A stretch of DNA of 64,000 nucleotides from Candidatus Saganbacteria bacterium. Lineage in GTDB: Bacteria; Margulisbacteria; WOR-1; XYC2-FULL-46-14; WPAF01. The DNA lies in contig WPAF01000008.1 of assembly GCA_009772965.1 (NCBI GenBank), positions 1 to 64,000 of the forward strand. The letters are read 5' to 3'. Positions 21,445 through 31,972 of this stretch are shown here, piece by piece. Under the pieces are notes generated by a model. The model was not told the origin of the DNA, ran no database searches, and saw only the letters and a list, made by a program, of their open reading frames with translations. The position numbers and the translations under genes are program-made. The first letter of the stretch is position 1. Each line of letters begins with the position of its first letter.

Positions 21445-22322
21445 AAAGAAGGCCGGACTTTCTTAGGTTATCTGCTGTCATAATTGTCATTCTTGGCGTA
21501 GGATACCTTTACCAGAATTTATTTTCGCCAAAATCAATCCCCGATTTTTTAAAACTTGCTGTTATTGAAACTCCTGAAAATATTCTTATCCTGGGGACAG
21601 ATATTACCTTTGATTCTGAAACGGGACGCTCTACTTATGAGGTCGGTAGAAGCGATACCATTATGCTCCTGCATTATGAACCGTTAAGGAGAAGGATAAA
21701 TATCCTTTCAATCCCCCGCGATTCTTATGTAGAGATACCCGGCTATTATTATACAAAAATCAATGCCGCTTTTGTTTTTGGGGGTATAGATTTGGCAAAA
21801 AAGACAGTTTCAAATATTACCGGGGTTAAAATTGATAAACATATAATAATAAATACCCAGGGACTTAAAAAATTAGTGGATCTTTTGGGCGGAGTGCCGG
21901 TAGATGTTGAAAAAGATATGTATTATGTTGACCGGGCGCAGGATTTACATATTAACCTTAAAAAAGGGTGCCAAAAGTTATCCGGCAAACAGGCAGAGGG
22001 GTATATCCGCTTTAGGCATGATGCTGAGGGCGACATTGGAAGAATTGCCAGGCAGCAAAACTTTTTTAAGAGCTTAACCAAATCCCTTTCGACTCCGCAG
22101 GCATTTTTTAAGTCGCCGTTTATTATCGGTTTGATTTTAAAAAACATTAAAAGCAGTTTATCTCTCAAGGAATTTATCATTTTTGCTAATACGATGAGGC
22201 AATCAAATTTAAATGAAATAAATACTATGAGCTTGCCGGGGATCCCGTCAAATAACGAAGCTGGCAGTGTTTGGCTGATTGACCAGAATGAACTGAAAAG
22301 AATTATTTCAGAATATTTCTAA
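21441..22322 (+). CDS. LytR-CpsA-Psr (LCP) family protein
   Basis: ILGTDI ... RSDTIMLLHYEPLRRRINILSIPRDSYVEIPGY ... KINAAFVFGG ... GYIRFRHDAEGDIGRIARQQNFF. Confidence 0.93.
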   Translation: MKRRPDFLRLSAVIIVILGVGYLYQNLFSPKSIPDFLKLAVIETPENILILGTDITFDSETGRSTYEVGRSDTIMLLHYEPLRRRINILSIPRDSYVEIPGYYYTKINAAFVFGGIDLAKKTVSNITGVKIDKHIIINTQGLKKLVDLLGGVPVDVEKDMYYVDRAQDLHINLKKGCQKLSGKQAEGYIRFRHDAEGDIGRIARQQNFFKSLTKSLSTPQAFFKSPFIIGLILKNIKSSLSLKEFIIFANTMRQSNLNEINTMSLPGIPSNNEAGSVWLIDQNELKRIISEYF

Positions 22323-22323
22323 A

Positions 22324-24519
22324 CTATTTAAAAGCGGTTCGCCAGTTTTTGCTTAAATCATCAACACTCAAATCAATTAAACCTTTTATCGCCAACCTGC
22401 TCCCACCCACCCTGCCAATTTCATTTACCGGGATATTATGCTTTTTTGCTAAAGAAATAATATTTTGAATGTCTTTTTGCCCGCAGGAAATAATTATCCG
22501 GGATTGGGATTCGGAAAACAATAATATATCAGGCCGTAAGATAGAATTAATATTTATCTCCACCCCAATCATTTTATCCTGGTTGATAATACAGCATTCC
22601 GCAATCGTTGTACCCAAGCCGCCTTCCGAACAATCATGAGCCGACTTTATTATGCCGGATTTGATGGCTTCAAGCATCATCGCGTGAAGCCTTTTTTCTT
22701 TTTCAAGGTCAACTTTCGGCGGAAGCCCTTTTACCGCTCCATGAATGACTTTAAGATACTCACTGCCGCCAATTTCTTCAAATGTTTCGCCAAGCAAAAA
22801 AACAGCATCCCCTTCATCTTTAAAATATGATGTGATCCTGTGGCTGATATCTTCTAGAATGCCAATCATGCCAATGGTGGGAGTAGGGTTAATGGCCCCT
22901 TTGGGACTTTCATTATAAAAAGAAACATTGCCCGACACAACCGCGGTTTGAAAAGATTTGCAGGCGGAAATTATGCCCTCTACACAATTTTTAAAATAAT
23001 AAAACCTATCTGGTTTTTTGGGATTGCCAAAATTAAGGCAGTCGGTAACCGCCGCCGGATCAGCGCCTGAGCAAACCAGGTTCCTGGCGGCCTCGGCAAC
23101 TGCTATTTGCGCGCCGATAAACGGATCCAGAAAACAATAGCGGCTATTGCAGTCAGAAACCGCGGCAATCCCTTTTTTCATCCCCTTAACCCTTAGCACC
23201 GCGGCATCTGAGCCAGGAAGCACGCAGGTATTGGTTTGAACCATATGGTCATATTGCTCATAAATCCAAGCTTTATTAGCAATGGTTGGGCAAGAAATCA
23301 ATTTCAGCAAGGCGCTATTTAAATCTTTTGGCGCTTGAATATTATTAAAATCTAATTTATTAACTTCATCAAGATAATCAGGCCTTTTATACGGCAGGTC
23401 AAATAACGGCGGGTTAGTTAATGAGCTGGTAGTCATTTCGGCAACAATTTTACCGTTGTCTTTTACGGTCACAACATTTGAATCATTTACTTTGCCGATA
23501 ACTACCGCGTTAAGGTCCCATTTTTCAAATATTTCAGTTATCTCTTTTTCTTTGCCGGCCTTAACGCAAACCAGCATCCTCTCCTGCGATTCAGACATCA
23601 TAACTTCATATGGCTGCATGCCTTCTTCGCGCCTGGGAACGCCCGCTATATCTATTTCAATCCCCACCCCACCTGCCGCAGCCATTTCAGAAGTTGAACA
23701 TGTGAGTCCCGCCGCCCCCATGTCTTTTATTCCCACAACATGGCCGGTAGCTAAAATTTCAAGCGTTGCTTCAATCAAACACTTTTCGGTAAATGGGTCA
23801 CCGATCTGGACAGTTGGCCGCTTTTCTTCTTCTGCATCGCAAAATTCTGCGGAAGCCAAAACCGAACACCCGCCAATTCCATCCCGCCCGGTGCTTGAGC
23901 CGACATACATTATAGAATTGCCGATCCCCTGCGCCCGCGCGCGCACGACTTCTTTTCTTTTGCAAATCCCAATGCTCATCGCATTGACCAAACAATTGCC
24001 GGAATAACTTTCATCAAAATATATTTCCCCGCCAACAGTCGGAACACCTAAGCAATTGCCGTAAAAAGCAATCCCATCTACCACACCCACTAAAAGGTAG
24101 CGGTTATATGGGTCTGATAACGGACCAAAACGCAGGGAATTCAAAGAAGCAATAGGCCTGGCGCCGGCGGTAAATATATCTCTAATTATGCCCCCCACCC
24201 CTGTTGCCGCCCCTTGCTTTGGTTCAACCTGTGAAGGGTGGTTATGAGATTCCATTTTAAAAATAATTGCTATGTCATCGACAATTATCCCTCCGGAATC
24301 TTCGCCAACCAATGTTTCATATTTTCCGGTTTGCGGAAAAAGCTTGAGGTATTTTTTTGAAGAGGAATACCCGCAGTGTTCTGACCATTCTACCGAATAC
24401 ATGGCAAGCTCGGTGTAAGTGGGCTCGCGGCCGAGGATATTTTCAATCCTTTGATAATCAACATCTTCAAGCCCCAGCGCTTTATATATTTCGGGTTTTA
24501 TCATTTTTCCCCTAGCCAA
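22324..24519 (-). CDS. purL: Phosphoribosylformylglycinamidine synthase, large subunit
   Basis: [58 protein letters not shown]. Confidence 0.97.
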   Translation of the reverse strand: MARGKMIKPEIYKALGLEDVDYQRIENILGREPTYTELAMYSVEWSEHCGYSSSKKYLKLFPQTGKYETLVGEDSGGIIVDDIAIIFKMESHNHPSQVEPKQGAATGVGGIIRDIFTAGARPIASLNSLRFGPLSDPYNRYLLVGVVDGIAFYGNCLGVPTVGGEIYFDESYSGNCLVNAMSIGICKRKEVVRARAQGIGNSIMYVGSSTGRDGIGGCSVLASAEFCDAEEEKRPTVQIGDPFTEKCLIEATLEILATGHVVGIKDMGAAGLTCSTSEMAAAGGVGIEIDIAGVPRREEGMQPYEVMMSESQERMLVCVKAGKEKEITEIFEKWDLNAVVIGKVNDSNVVTVKDNGKIVAEMTTSSLTNPPLFDLPYKRPDYLDEVNKLDFNNIQAPKDLNSALLKLISCPTIANKAWIYEQYDHMVQTNTCVLPGSDAAVLRVKGMKKGIAAVSDCNSRYCFLDPFIGAQIAVAEAARNLVCSGADPAAVTDCLNFGNPKKPDRFYYFKNCVEGIISACKSFQTAVVSGNVSFYNESPKGAINPTPTIGMIGILEDISHRITSYFKDEGDAVFLLGETFEEIGGSEYLKVIHGAVKGLPPKVDLEKEKRLHAMMLEAIKSGIIKSAHDCSEGGLGTTIAECCIINQDKMIGVEININSILRPDILLFSESQSRIIISCGQKDIQNIISLAKKHNIPVNEIGRVGGSRLAIKGLIDLSVDDLSKNWRTAFK

Positions 24520-25172
24520 GCTACGATCGACTTAAATATCGGCAAACCGTCTTCGGAGCCCAATTCTTTCTCAGACGATCGTTCCGGGTGCGGCATCATG
24601 CCAAGCACATTATGTTTTTTATTAACAATGCCGGCAATATTATCAAGCGCCCCGTTAGGATTTTCGCCATGATACCTAAAAATTATCTGGTCGTTTTTTT
24701 GCAGTTCTTTCAGCCCTTCATCATCAATAAAATAATTGCCTTCGTTATGGGCAATTGGGATGCGGACAATTTGTCCCCTGTCATATTTTGAGGTAAATGG
24801 CGTGTTTGTATTTTCCACTTTCAGCTTAACAAAGCGGCAGATAAAGTGGAGATTTTTATTCCTAAGCATAGCACCCGGAAGGAGCCCAGCTTCAAGGAGG
24901 ATTTGAAACCCATTGCAAATGCCGATAACCAGTCCGCCGGAATTCGCGAAATCAATTACTTCTTTCATGATCGGGGAGAACCTGGCAATGGCGCCGCATC
25001 TTAAATAATCACCATAGCTAAACCCCCCGGGAACAATTAAACAATCATAATTGCCAAGCTTTTTATTTTTGTGCCAAATGTACTCAACCGGTTGTTTAAT
25101 GACGTCAGAAATAACATGGTAGCAGTCACTATCGCAGTTTGAACCGGGAAAAACAACGACTCCAAATTTCAT
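24501..25172 (-). CDS. purQ: Phosphoribosylformylglycinamidine synthase, glutaminase subunit
   Basis: [60 protein letters not shown]. Confidence 0.97.
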   Translation of the reverse strand: MKFGVVVFPGSNCDSDCYHVISDVIKQPVEYIWHKNKKLGNYDCLIVPGGFSYGDYLRCGAIARFSPIMKEVIDFANSGGLVIGICNGFQILLEAGLLPGAMLRNKNLHFICRFVKLKVENTNTPFTSKYDRGQIVRIPIAHNEGNYFIDDEGLKELQKNDQIIFRYHGENPNGALDNIAGIVNKKHNVLGMMPHPERSSEKELGSEDGLPIFKSIVAWLGEK

Positions 25173-25197
25173 TTTTTTTCCTACTCTTAATAATAAA

Positions 25198-25593
25198 CTA
25201 TTTATTTAATTTAATATGCTTCAATATATTGGCCGCTTTTTCTAGTGCACTTTTTGCTTCTTCAATTGAATAAACAATAGGCACATCCGCGGGATACCTG
25301 GCTTCAATTGCATATTTGCTTAAAGATAATATCTCTTCTTTAATAGCATTTATATCAACAACTTTAATAATTAATTTATACAAGTAATCCAAGTCATGGG
25401 TTTTCAGAAATTCTATCTTATGTAATGTTAATAACCCTTTTAAATATTTTTCAACTGCCTGCTGGCAATGATAACAGATAGTATCAGTGGGGGGATTGTG
25501 ATCATTAAGAATCAATCTTGCGGCTTTTAAGTCATTATCCCCTTTTGCAAACCATTCATTAGCTTTTTCATAAACATATTCATTTGGATTCAT
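25198..25593 (-). CDS. HEPN domain protein
   Basis: [18 protein letters not shown] ... [21 protein letters not shown]; overlaps an MNT gene. Confidence 0.88.
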   Translation of the reverse strand: MNPNEYVYEKANEWFAKGDNDLKAARLILNDHNPPTDTICYHCQQAVEKYLKGLLTLHKIEFLKTHDLDYLYKLIIKVVDINAIKEEILSLSKYAIEARYPADVPIVYSIEEAKSALEKAANILKHIKLNK

Positions 25594-25906
25594 ATAGGGT
25601 TTTTCCTGTTTTTTCTATTTTGCTAACAAAAGACCCTGATAAGTTTTTGAATTTTTTGTATTCTTCTGGAGTATATACAAATATATCTATCGGGAATATC
25701 ACATCTGTAAGGGATTTTTTTATTTCTTCCCCCCTAATATCACGGCGAAGATTGGATGCTTTTACAACAAGAAAATCTAAATCATTAATTGTTTTGGCCG
25801 AATGTTTTACTGCAGACCCAAACAAAATTACTTTTTCCGGCTGAGAACCCTTAACAATTTTATTTACAATATCTTTTATTAAATTATTGAAATTTTTCTC
25901 TTTCAT
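25580..25906 (-). CDS. MNT-type nucleotidyltransferase (HEPN-MNT pair)
   Basis: KVILFGSAVKHSAKTINDLDFLVV = GSx(n)DxD nucleotidyltransferase motif. Confidence 0.87.
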   Translation of the reverse strand: MKEKNFNNLIKDIVNKIVKGSQPEKVILFGSAVKHSAKTINDLDFLVVKASNLRRDIRGEEIKKSLTDVIFPIDIFVYTPEEYKKFKNLSGSFVSKIEKTGKTLYESK

Positions 25907-25909
25907 TTT

Positions 25910-26164
25910 CTATTTTACCTCTTCAATTTTAATTGAATAATCCTCAATCACGGGGTTGGCTAAAAGTTTTTGGCAAAAATCAACCGCCTGTTTTTCGGCT
26001 TGGGATTTATCATTTGAATTGATCTTGATCTTAATGAATTTTCCCATGCGGACATCGAGCAGGTTTTTATGCCCAAGCGATTCCAAAGCATGCTTAATAG
26101 TAGCTCCCTGCGGGTCGGCAACTGTCTTTTTAAGCGAGATATATATTTCTACGTTGAACATCAT
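25910..26164 (-). CDS. purS: Phosphoribosylformylglycinamidine synthase subunit PurS
   Basis: VEIYISLKKTVADPQGATIKHALESLGHKNLLDVRMGKFIKI; near purQ/purL. Confidence 0.94.
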   Translation of the reverse strand: MMFNVEIYISLKKTVADPQGATIKHALESLGHKNLLDVRMGKFIKIKINSNDKSQAEKQAVDFCQKLLANPVIEDYSIKIEEVK

Positions 26165-26388
26165 AAATTACCTATAAATTCTTCCAATTCTACTTCTGCT
26201 AATTCCAGAATTCCTTTAAGCGTTCCAGGCATAACGGTTTTATGATTAGGCACAATTGTCACTATTTTTCTGTCCGCAACCCGACGGCTTAATTTGATAT
26301 GGCTTCCTTTTTGTTTAACTATTTCAAATCCGATTCTTTTCAAGCCGCTTATAATTTCCCTGGCGGATAAAACCGGATACTTTGTCAA
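26161..26388 (-). CDS. HicA-like toxin
   Basis: SAREIISGLKRIGFEIVKQKGSHIKLSR ... TVMPGTLKGILE. Confidence 0.9.
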   Translation of the reverse strand: MTKYPVLSAREIISGLKRIGFEIVKQKGSHIKLSRRVADRKIVTIVPNHKTVMPGTLKGILELAEVELEEFIGNL

Positions 26389-26636
26389 CGAGAAACTCCC
26401 ATTTTCCCCAAGTTGAAACTAAACTTTAAAGGGACTATCAACCTTTCAATGCTTTCATCTTCAAGATAAAGCGCAATCGCTTCCTCAAGATTATTAATAG
26501 CTTCAGCCGCGGTTTCTCCCTGGCTGACAACTTTCAATTCTTTGCATTTAGCCACATACATTGGATCTTCCTTCCATACTTCAGCCGAAAAATTCAGCTG
26601 TCCCTCTATAGATTTAAACCCTATTTTCCCTGTCAT
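26385..26636 (-). CDS. HicB-like antitoxin
   Basis: EDPMYVAKCKELKVVSQGETAAEAINNLEEAIALYLED; 4-bp overlap with HicA. Confidence 0.85.
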   Translation of the reverse strand: MTGKIGFKSIEGQLNFSAEVWKEDPMYVAKCKELKVVSQGETAAEAINNLEEAIALYLEDESIERLIVPLKFSFNLGKMGVSR

Positions 26637-26723
26637 ACAGTCACCTCTTAATCTTTATTATATCAAACCTGCAATCGACCTTCAAACAATTATGCAATTA
26701 TAAATATCAATGATTTCGCAACA

Positions 26724-27527
26724 TTAGGGAAGAAAGATCCTGTTGGAGACTAAATGATTTAATTGTGAAATATTTAATAATACTTTTCCCAAATTATAAT
26801 AAATCGCGGGGACAGGCGCGCTTGGATCCCTTCCATTCATGATAAGTTCTGGAGAAGTCATTACTTTGTATCCAAGCTTATTCGCGTCCTTTAAAGTTTC
26901 AGCAACACACCCATTCTGATTCGCCCCTGAAAGTATAAGGTCGGTAATCCCCAATCTTTTAAGGAACAGATGCTATGTCCCTCTTCTTTTATCTCCACCG
27001 GGATATTCAAACGCCCCATCCATATTTTTTGAATAAAAATATAAATTACTTCTTGGATTGTTGTTTGTTTGGTTGTCAATCCGCATTATATTTTTTACAG
27101 ATGCTACTTCTTCATATAATTCCGGATAAATGGGCCCAAACTCATTGTCTTCTCCAACATAACGGACAAATACAATGGGAAGATTATTGTGCTGTTGCTT
27201 TATTGAAGCTATGATTTTATCAATCTTATTTCTGTGAGTTTTATAATTAACAAAACCAGGCTGCAAGTCGATCACAAGAATTGCGTACTTTCTTTTTAGG
27301 TCTTTTCTTAAAAGAGGATAAATAGCGCAAATATTCAATGGTTTCCGTACTTGATAAATAGAAGATTGTAAAATGCCAAGCGGAGGAATTTGCTTATAAC
27401 TGTTTTCACAAATCCGCTTCACCGGTTTGGATGGACGAGATTTGCCATTATTTTTATTTGGATCAACCGCTTTCCCCTTCCAACTATGAATTATGTATCT
27501 TCCCAGCAATAATAAAGGTACTATCAT
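26724..27527 (-). pseudogene. Isochorismatase-family cysteine hydrolase interrupted by an in-frame TAG
   Basis: YAILVIDLQPGFVNY (Asp) in 26973-27527 and LGITDLILSGANQNGCVAET (Cys) in 26724-26954; both ORFs are in the same frame, separated by one TAG. Confidence 0.75.
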
Positions 27528-27709
27528 ATATGATATATCGTGCTAATTTGGCCCAAAATTGCAATTTTAACCTTACTATTATGGGATATATAGGTAGACC
27601 CATAAGCCGAAATCGCCTGAAATTATTTTTGTTATTGCCCGATAGAGTAAAGTAGTGATGATCTTATGACATTATCAACTAATCATCAATCTTTTAAGGA
27701 GGATTTAAA

Positions 27710-28915
27710 ATGGTTTCATCCGTAACTTTTTCCAAATTAGCCACTCCTACAGGAACTTTAGGCACAGGAGGTAGCGGAAACGGGGGCAATGGCATAAATC
27801 GGGCAGAAGCATGGGTAAGGGGGGCTTTACCAAAACATAAAATATTCCCCTGGATGGTAAAGTTTGCAGAAAACTGGCTTGATATTAGCGAAAGAATTAA
27901 AAATACTGGCGATTTTGCCCAATCTGCTAGAACAGTTTTGAGAAATACTATCGCGGATATTCATATTAATCCAAATAAAGTTCTACCCGCTTTAGAAGAC
28001 ATAGAAAAGCCCTTTTCAACTGATCAATATCGCAATAGGGATGGATTTGGGCGATGCGTACTAAAGCTTGCTCTTTTTGCTGATATGGTAAGTAATGAAT
28101 ATAATTTAAGGGGGCAAGAAATTAATGATTATCTTGGTCCCTTGCAACTTTTTAAAAACCAACAATTAGTTGAAACAGGGTTAAGATTGGCAGAAGTCAT
28201 TTTTATTAAAACTGCAGGATTTAAACTCGCAGTCCGCACTTTACTGACTGTTTTGCCGGTTGAATTATTTAATTATAATCCAGAATTATTCGAAGCTGCA
28301 ATTCAAAGACTGGCGCAGACAACAACTGTTTTAAAGACCTTTGAAACAAGTATTCTTATCCTAGCAAAAGTTTATGCAGGCAAACCGGAAGGTTTTATGG
28401 AAGGGCTAGATATTATTGATAGATTTGTTGATAACTTGAAGCAAAGGGGAATAGATGAAAATACTATTGCAAGATTATTTGCAATTGGATTTGATGAACA
28501 AAGGCAAGATTTGGGGTATCACCCCATTGCAATTTTTCCTTTTCTGGTTCAGGCTTACGCAAACTATCAAGAAGTAATTTTACAAAAGGAAGAGGTTAGC
28601 TCAACTCATCTTTCCACCAGTATTCCAACTCAAGTAAAAGCCAGCGCTAATCCTCCTGACTGGTTTAAAGCCCAAGTACATCTACTTGAAGGGAATATCC
28701 TAAAGCTAAAAGAAAAAAAGATCGATCCAGATAGATATATTAACTTTTATAATAGGATAATTTCTTGGGTTTATATATCCATGGACCACTCAGCAGAATG
28801 CACTATACAAATTATTAATGTTATTCACAATGAATTACTAAGTGGGAAAACCGATCGCGAAGTGGATGCTATTTTATATCATGAAGTTGAAAACTTGCCA
28901 CACGATGGCAGCTAA
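27710..28915 (+). CDS. Hypothetical protein, probably alpha-helical
   Basis: 401-aa ORF preceded by AAGGAGG; no family recognised. Confidence 0.55.
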   Translation: MVSSVTFSKLATPTGTLGTGGSGNGGNGINRAEAWVRGALPKHKIFPWMVKFAENWLDISERIKNTGDFAQSARTVLRNTIADIHINPNKVLPALEDIEKPFSTDQYRNRDGFGRCVLKLALFADMVSNEYNLRGQEINDYLGPLQLFKNQQLVETGLRLAEVIFIKTAGFKLAVRTLLTVLPVELFNYNPELFEAAIQRLAQTTTVLKTFETSILILAKVYAGKPEGFMEGLDIIDRFVDNLKQRGIDENTIARLFAIGFDEQRQDLGYHPIAIFPFLVQAYANYQEVILQKEEVSSTHLSTSIPTQVKASANPPDWFKAQVHLLEGNILKLKEKKIDPDRYINFYNRIISWVYISMDHSAECTIQIINVIHNELLSGKTDREVDAILYHEVENLPHDGS

Positions 28916-29363
28916 TTTTTGAGTCCTATATTTATTATTATGTAAAACTGTTTTCTTTTAATTAATTTCTAAAGCCTTTTTTCTTCTTTGCTTTTTTGCT
29001 TGCTCAAAAAAGCAACAAAAAAAGCAAGTGCCTTCAAATGCCCTCGCCGTTTCGCTTTTGAGCCCTTTGGCCACCATGAACCCCTAAACCAAAAATGCTC
29101 AAATCGCTTCACGGCTCGCCACCACATTTGAAATCCCCGACTTGAAGGCACATTTACTTATATTAATATTTTATTTTTATCTATAAGATTGAATTTTTTC
29201 CTGTTTCTACGGTGGTTTCATATTGGGAGGAGAAGGGCATTTTAAGCCGTTCAGGGTTAAAGGGGTCGCGGGTGTCTGTGGGGAAAAGGCCGAAGCGAGT
29301 GAGCGTTCAGCGAACGAAGCGTCGGGCGGTCGTGCTTGAAACCGCCTTGATTTTTTCTTGTTT

Positions 29364-29383
29364 CCTGCCTGCCGGCAGGCAGG
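29364..29383. repeat. 20-bp perfect palindrome CCTGCCTGCCGGCAGGCAGG
   Basis: Identical 20-mer also at 61797-61816. Confidence 0.95.
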
Positions 29384-29506
29384 CTTCTTTTGCATCAAGG
29401 CAAAAGAAGAAAGAGAAAAAGAGAAATTAATTTAAATGAAAATAAGTCTATTAATTAACAAAATAATTGTAAATAATTTGCATGGCCTCAGGAGCGGTTT
29501 TTTTCA

Positions 29507-31201
29507 GTGCATTTTCAGTGCTGGAAAAATGAAATTCCCCTTATTTTACGACGATACCAAACCATGGGAATCATTTCAAAAGTAGTGTGTTTTAGCGCAA
29601 AATATAAGGCAGTAAATCAGGCTTTGGATAAAATTGGAAGCTCAATAAATGCTTCTATTAAAACATTGGGGATAACAAGCATCCATTGGGAAACAGGTTT
29701 AACCAGGGATTTGGCCGCCCTCCAAAACAATTTTGGCGAAAAGGGAACATCCTATTTATTTTCAGGATTCAGCCACGGAGATGAAATTGATGCTGCGATT
29801 CTCAGATTGTATAAATCAAAAAGAGATCGGGTTGAATCTGCAATAAATAAATATTTAGTCGCAACTATCATTCGCACACACAGCAGCCTATTCTATTCAA
29901 AAGAAATAAAACAACAATTCTCCAAATTGGCAATAAGTATATTAAAAAAAACTCCCTATTCTTATCGGACAATAAAAGCAACTATTGCCCGCTGTATATG
30001 TGATTTGCTTGGCAATCAATTTTGCTATCGCCACCATAATATTTATCTTGAGGATAAAAAATATATTAATTCTATTATCTTATTTCTTAAACAAGTTAAA
30101 ACATTTCTTAACCTTGTCCCGGCAAGTGAAAATAATTTTAAAGAATTAGAATTGCATTTTATGAAAACATTCTTTTTGACCATTGAAGCGGCAACACATA
30201 AAATAGAAATCCTAATCAAACAAACACATCTTCTTGAAGGTACTGCGAGGGCAATTTGCATAATGTACGGCTTAAGCGCTATTGATATAGAGAAGACAAC
30301 TGCGCTTGAATGTAAAAACAACATAGAATATCAAGCGGCTGTCGCAAATAATATAAGCAATATTGACAACTATTTTAGAGATGACGCGTTATGGAATAAC
30401 CTGCTTTCATTATTATCTCAAAAAGAAATTGTATTCAATGGGGAAGCATTTACCATTAAAGAAGCGCAGTTTTTATTGTCAACTTGGTCAAGCTATGATT
30501 TTGCCGGCAAAAATTTTATATTTAAATTACTTTTAGCTAAAGACGGCAAAGAAAAAACTATTCTAGTAAAATCAGTTGGCAAATCAATTATTGATAAGGA
30601 TCAAATTGCCACAGGAACCTTTAAATTGCTGGGACTGCCAACTTATCATGTTGAACCTTATCTTGATTTTGAACTGATCGAATATATCCCCCATAAACTT
30701 ATAATGTTTTCAAGTAAAGGCTTTTTTTCTAATGGAATTCAAATGATCGCTTTTGATGAATTTGTAAACGGAGAATCTTCATTAGTTGAACAAAGGATGC
30801 GTTTATTCGGCGGGATATTAGCGGTGGAATATTTGCTGGGAGCAAAAGACTGCCAAATGAAGCATGTGTTTTTTGCTGATAACGGGGGTTTTTCCTTCAG
30901 GATCGATTGGGAGTTTTTATTAGACTATAGCGATACTATTTCAGGAAATATTTATCCGATCCTCAAGGGAGACGAAGCGGTTTTTATCCGAATGGTTGCT
31001 AAACTTCAAAACGGCTCCCAATTGGTTGGATTTATCAATCAGGGCTATTTGGACACATTAAAAAGAGCAAAAGACTATAAAGAAGAAATTCTTAACCTTA
31101 TGCGGCAATATCAAGTACACACTGAAGAAATTGAAGCAGATTTTACAAGCCGCGTAGACGCTCCCGCCTCAATTCTTGAACTCATACCCAGTTTCATCTA
31201 G
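29507..31201 (+). CDS. Orphan protein with kinase-like C-terminal motif
   Basis: IFKLLLAKDGKEKTILVKSV (Lys strand?) and LGAKDCQMKHVFFADNGGFSFRIDWE (catalytic/metal-loop-like). An internal ATG at 29564 is a plausible start. Confidence 0.5.
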   Translation: MHFQCWKNEIPLILRRYQTMGIISKVVCFSAKYKAVNQALDKIGSSINASIKTLGITSIHWETGLTRDLAALQNNFGEKGTSYLFSGFSHGDEIDAAILRLYKSKRDRVESAINKYLVATIIRTHSSLFYSKEIKQQFSKLAISILKKTPYSYRTIKATIARCICDLLGNQFCYRHHNIYLEDKKYINSIILFLKQVKTFLNLVPASENNFKELELHFMKTFFLTIEAATHKIEILIKQTHLLEGTARAICIMYGLSAIDIEKTTALECKNNIEYQAAVANNISNIDNYFRDDALWNNLLSLLSQKEIVFNGEAFTIKEAQFLLSTWSSYDFAGKNFIFKLLLAKDGKEKTILVKSVGKSIIDKDQIATGTFKLLGLPTYHVEPYLDFELIEYIPHKLIMFSSKGFFSNGIQMIAFDEFVNGESSLVEQRMRLFGGILAVEYLLGAKDCQMKHVFFADNGGFSFRIDWEFLLDYSDTISGNIYPILKGDEAVFIRMVAKLQNGSQLVGFINQGYLDTLKRAKDYKEEILNLMRQYQVHTEEIEADFTSRVDAPASILELIPSFI

Positions 31202-31955
31202 GTATAGATTCAAGATACTTATCAGCCGTAGCATTTACATATTGGGCAACCATTATTTCAAAATTAACAAGATCTCCTTTGTGTCCTATATCTAATGCGG
31301 AATAATAGCTGCTTCTTTTTATTGCTTCGCATTCAAAAATAGCAACAGGGTAGCCGTACTTCATTAAAATCAAATTCATAAGAAGACGGGCGGTTCTGCC
31401 ATTGCCATCAACAAAAGGATGGATGTCAACCAGTTTAAAATGCGCCTGTGCGGCAAACTTTACCGGATGAAAGTCCTTTTTATCCTGCCGTTCAACCAGC
31501 CATAATGAAAACTGACCCATTAAATCAGTTAATTTATCAGGCCGGGGCGGCCGATAAGTAGAACCAGAAATATAAACTTCTACGTCACGGTATTTTCCGG
31601 CATACCTGTTGTCAATCCCTTCCAAAATTAGAGTGTGAATCTTTTTAATGTCATCTTTGGTGACAGGTTCGACTTTTGTCAAAATCTCCCCCACATAATC
31701 TATGGCATTTTTATGGTTGGTCACCTCTAAATGTTCTCTCATGCTTTTGCCGGATATTGTCAATCCTTCCTTAAGAATCAGCATTGTCTCCTGCCTAGTC
31801 ATGGTGTTTCCCTCAATGGCGTTGCTGTTATATGTCCACTCCAAATTTAAGTATTCAGTCAACTTATCAAGCACAACTACCGGCAAAGGCCTGGCCTTGT
31901 CAATAAGCGCTTTTTTTTCATCTATTTCTCTAAGTAAATCAATAAGATTTTGCAT
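31194..31955 (-). CDS. Fic-family protein with N-terminal inhibitory motif
   Basis: HPFVDGNGRTARLLMNLIL Fic motif; SNAIEGN matches (S/T)xxxE(G/N). Confidence 0.95.
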   Translation of the reverse strand: MQNLIDLLREIDEKKALIDKARPLPVVVLDKLTEYLNLEWTYNSNAIEGNTMTRQETMLILKEGLTISGKSMREHLEVTNHKNAIDYVGEILTKVEPVTKDDIKKIHTLILEGIDNRYAGKYRDVEVYISGSTYRPPRPDKLTDLMGQFSLWLVERQDKKDFHPVKFAAQAHFKLVDIHPFVDGNGRTARLLMNLILMKYGYPVAIFECEAIKRSSYYSALDIGHKGDLVNFEIMVAQYVNATADKYLESIPR

Positions 31956-31972
31956 TATTATAATTAATTATA

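Noticed and set aside
26955-26990. Frameshift in the isochorismatase gene
   Set aside because: Both ORFs are in the same frame; one TAG fully explains the split.
29207-29430. Small ORFs containing PACRQAG or SVQRTKRRAV
   Set aside because: Intergenic, repeat-derived and compositionally odd; no support as genes.
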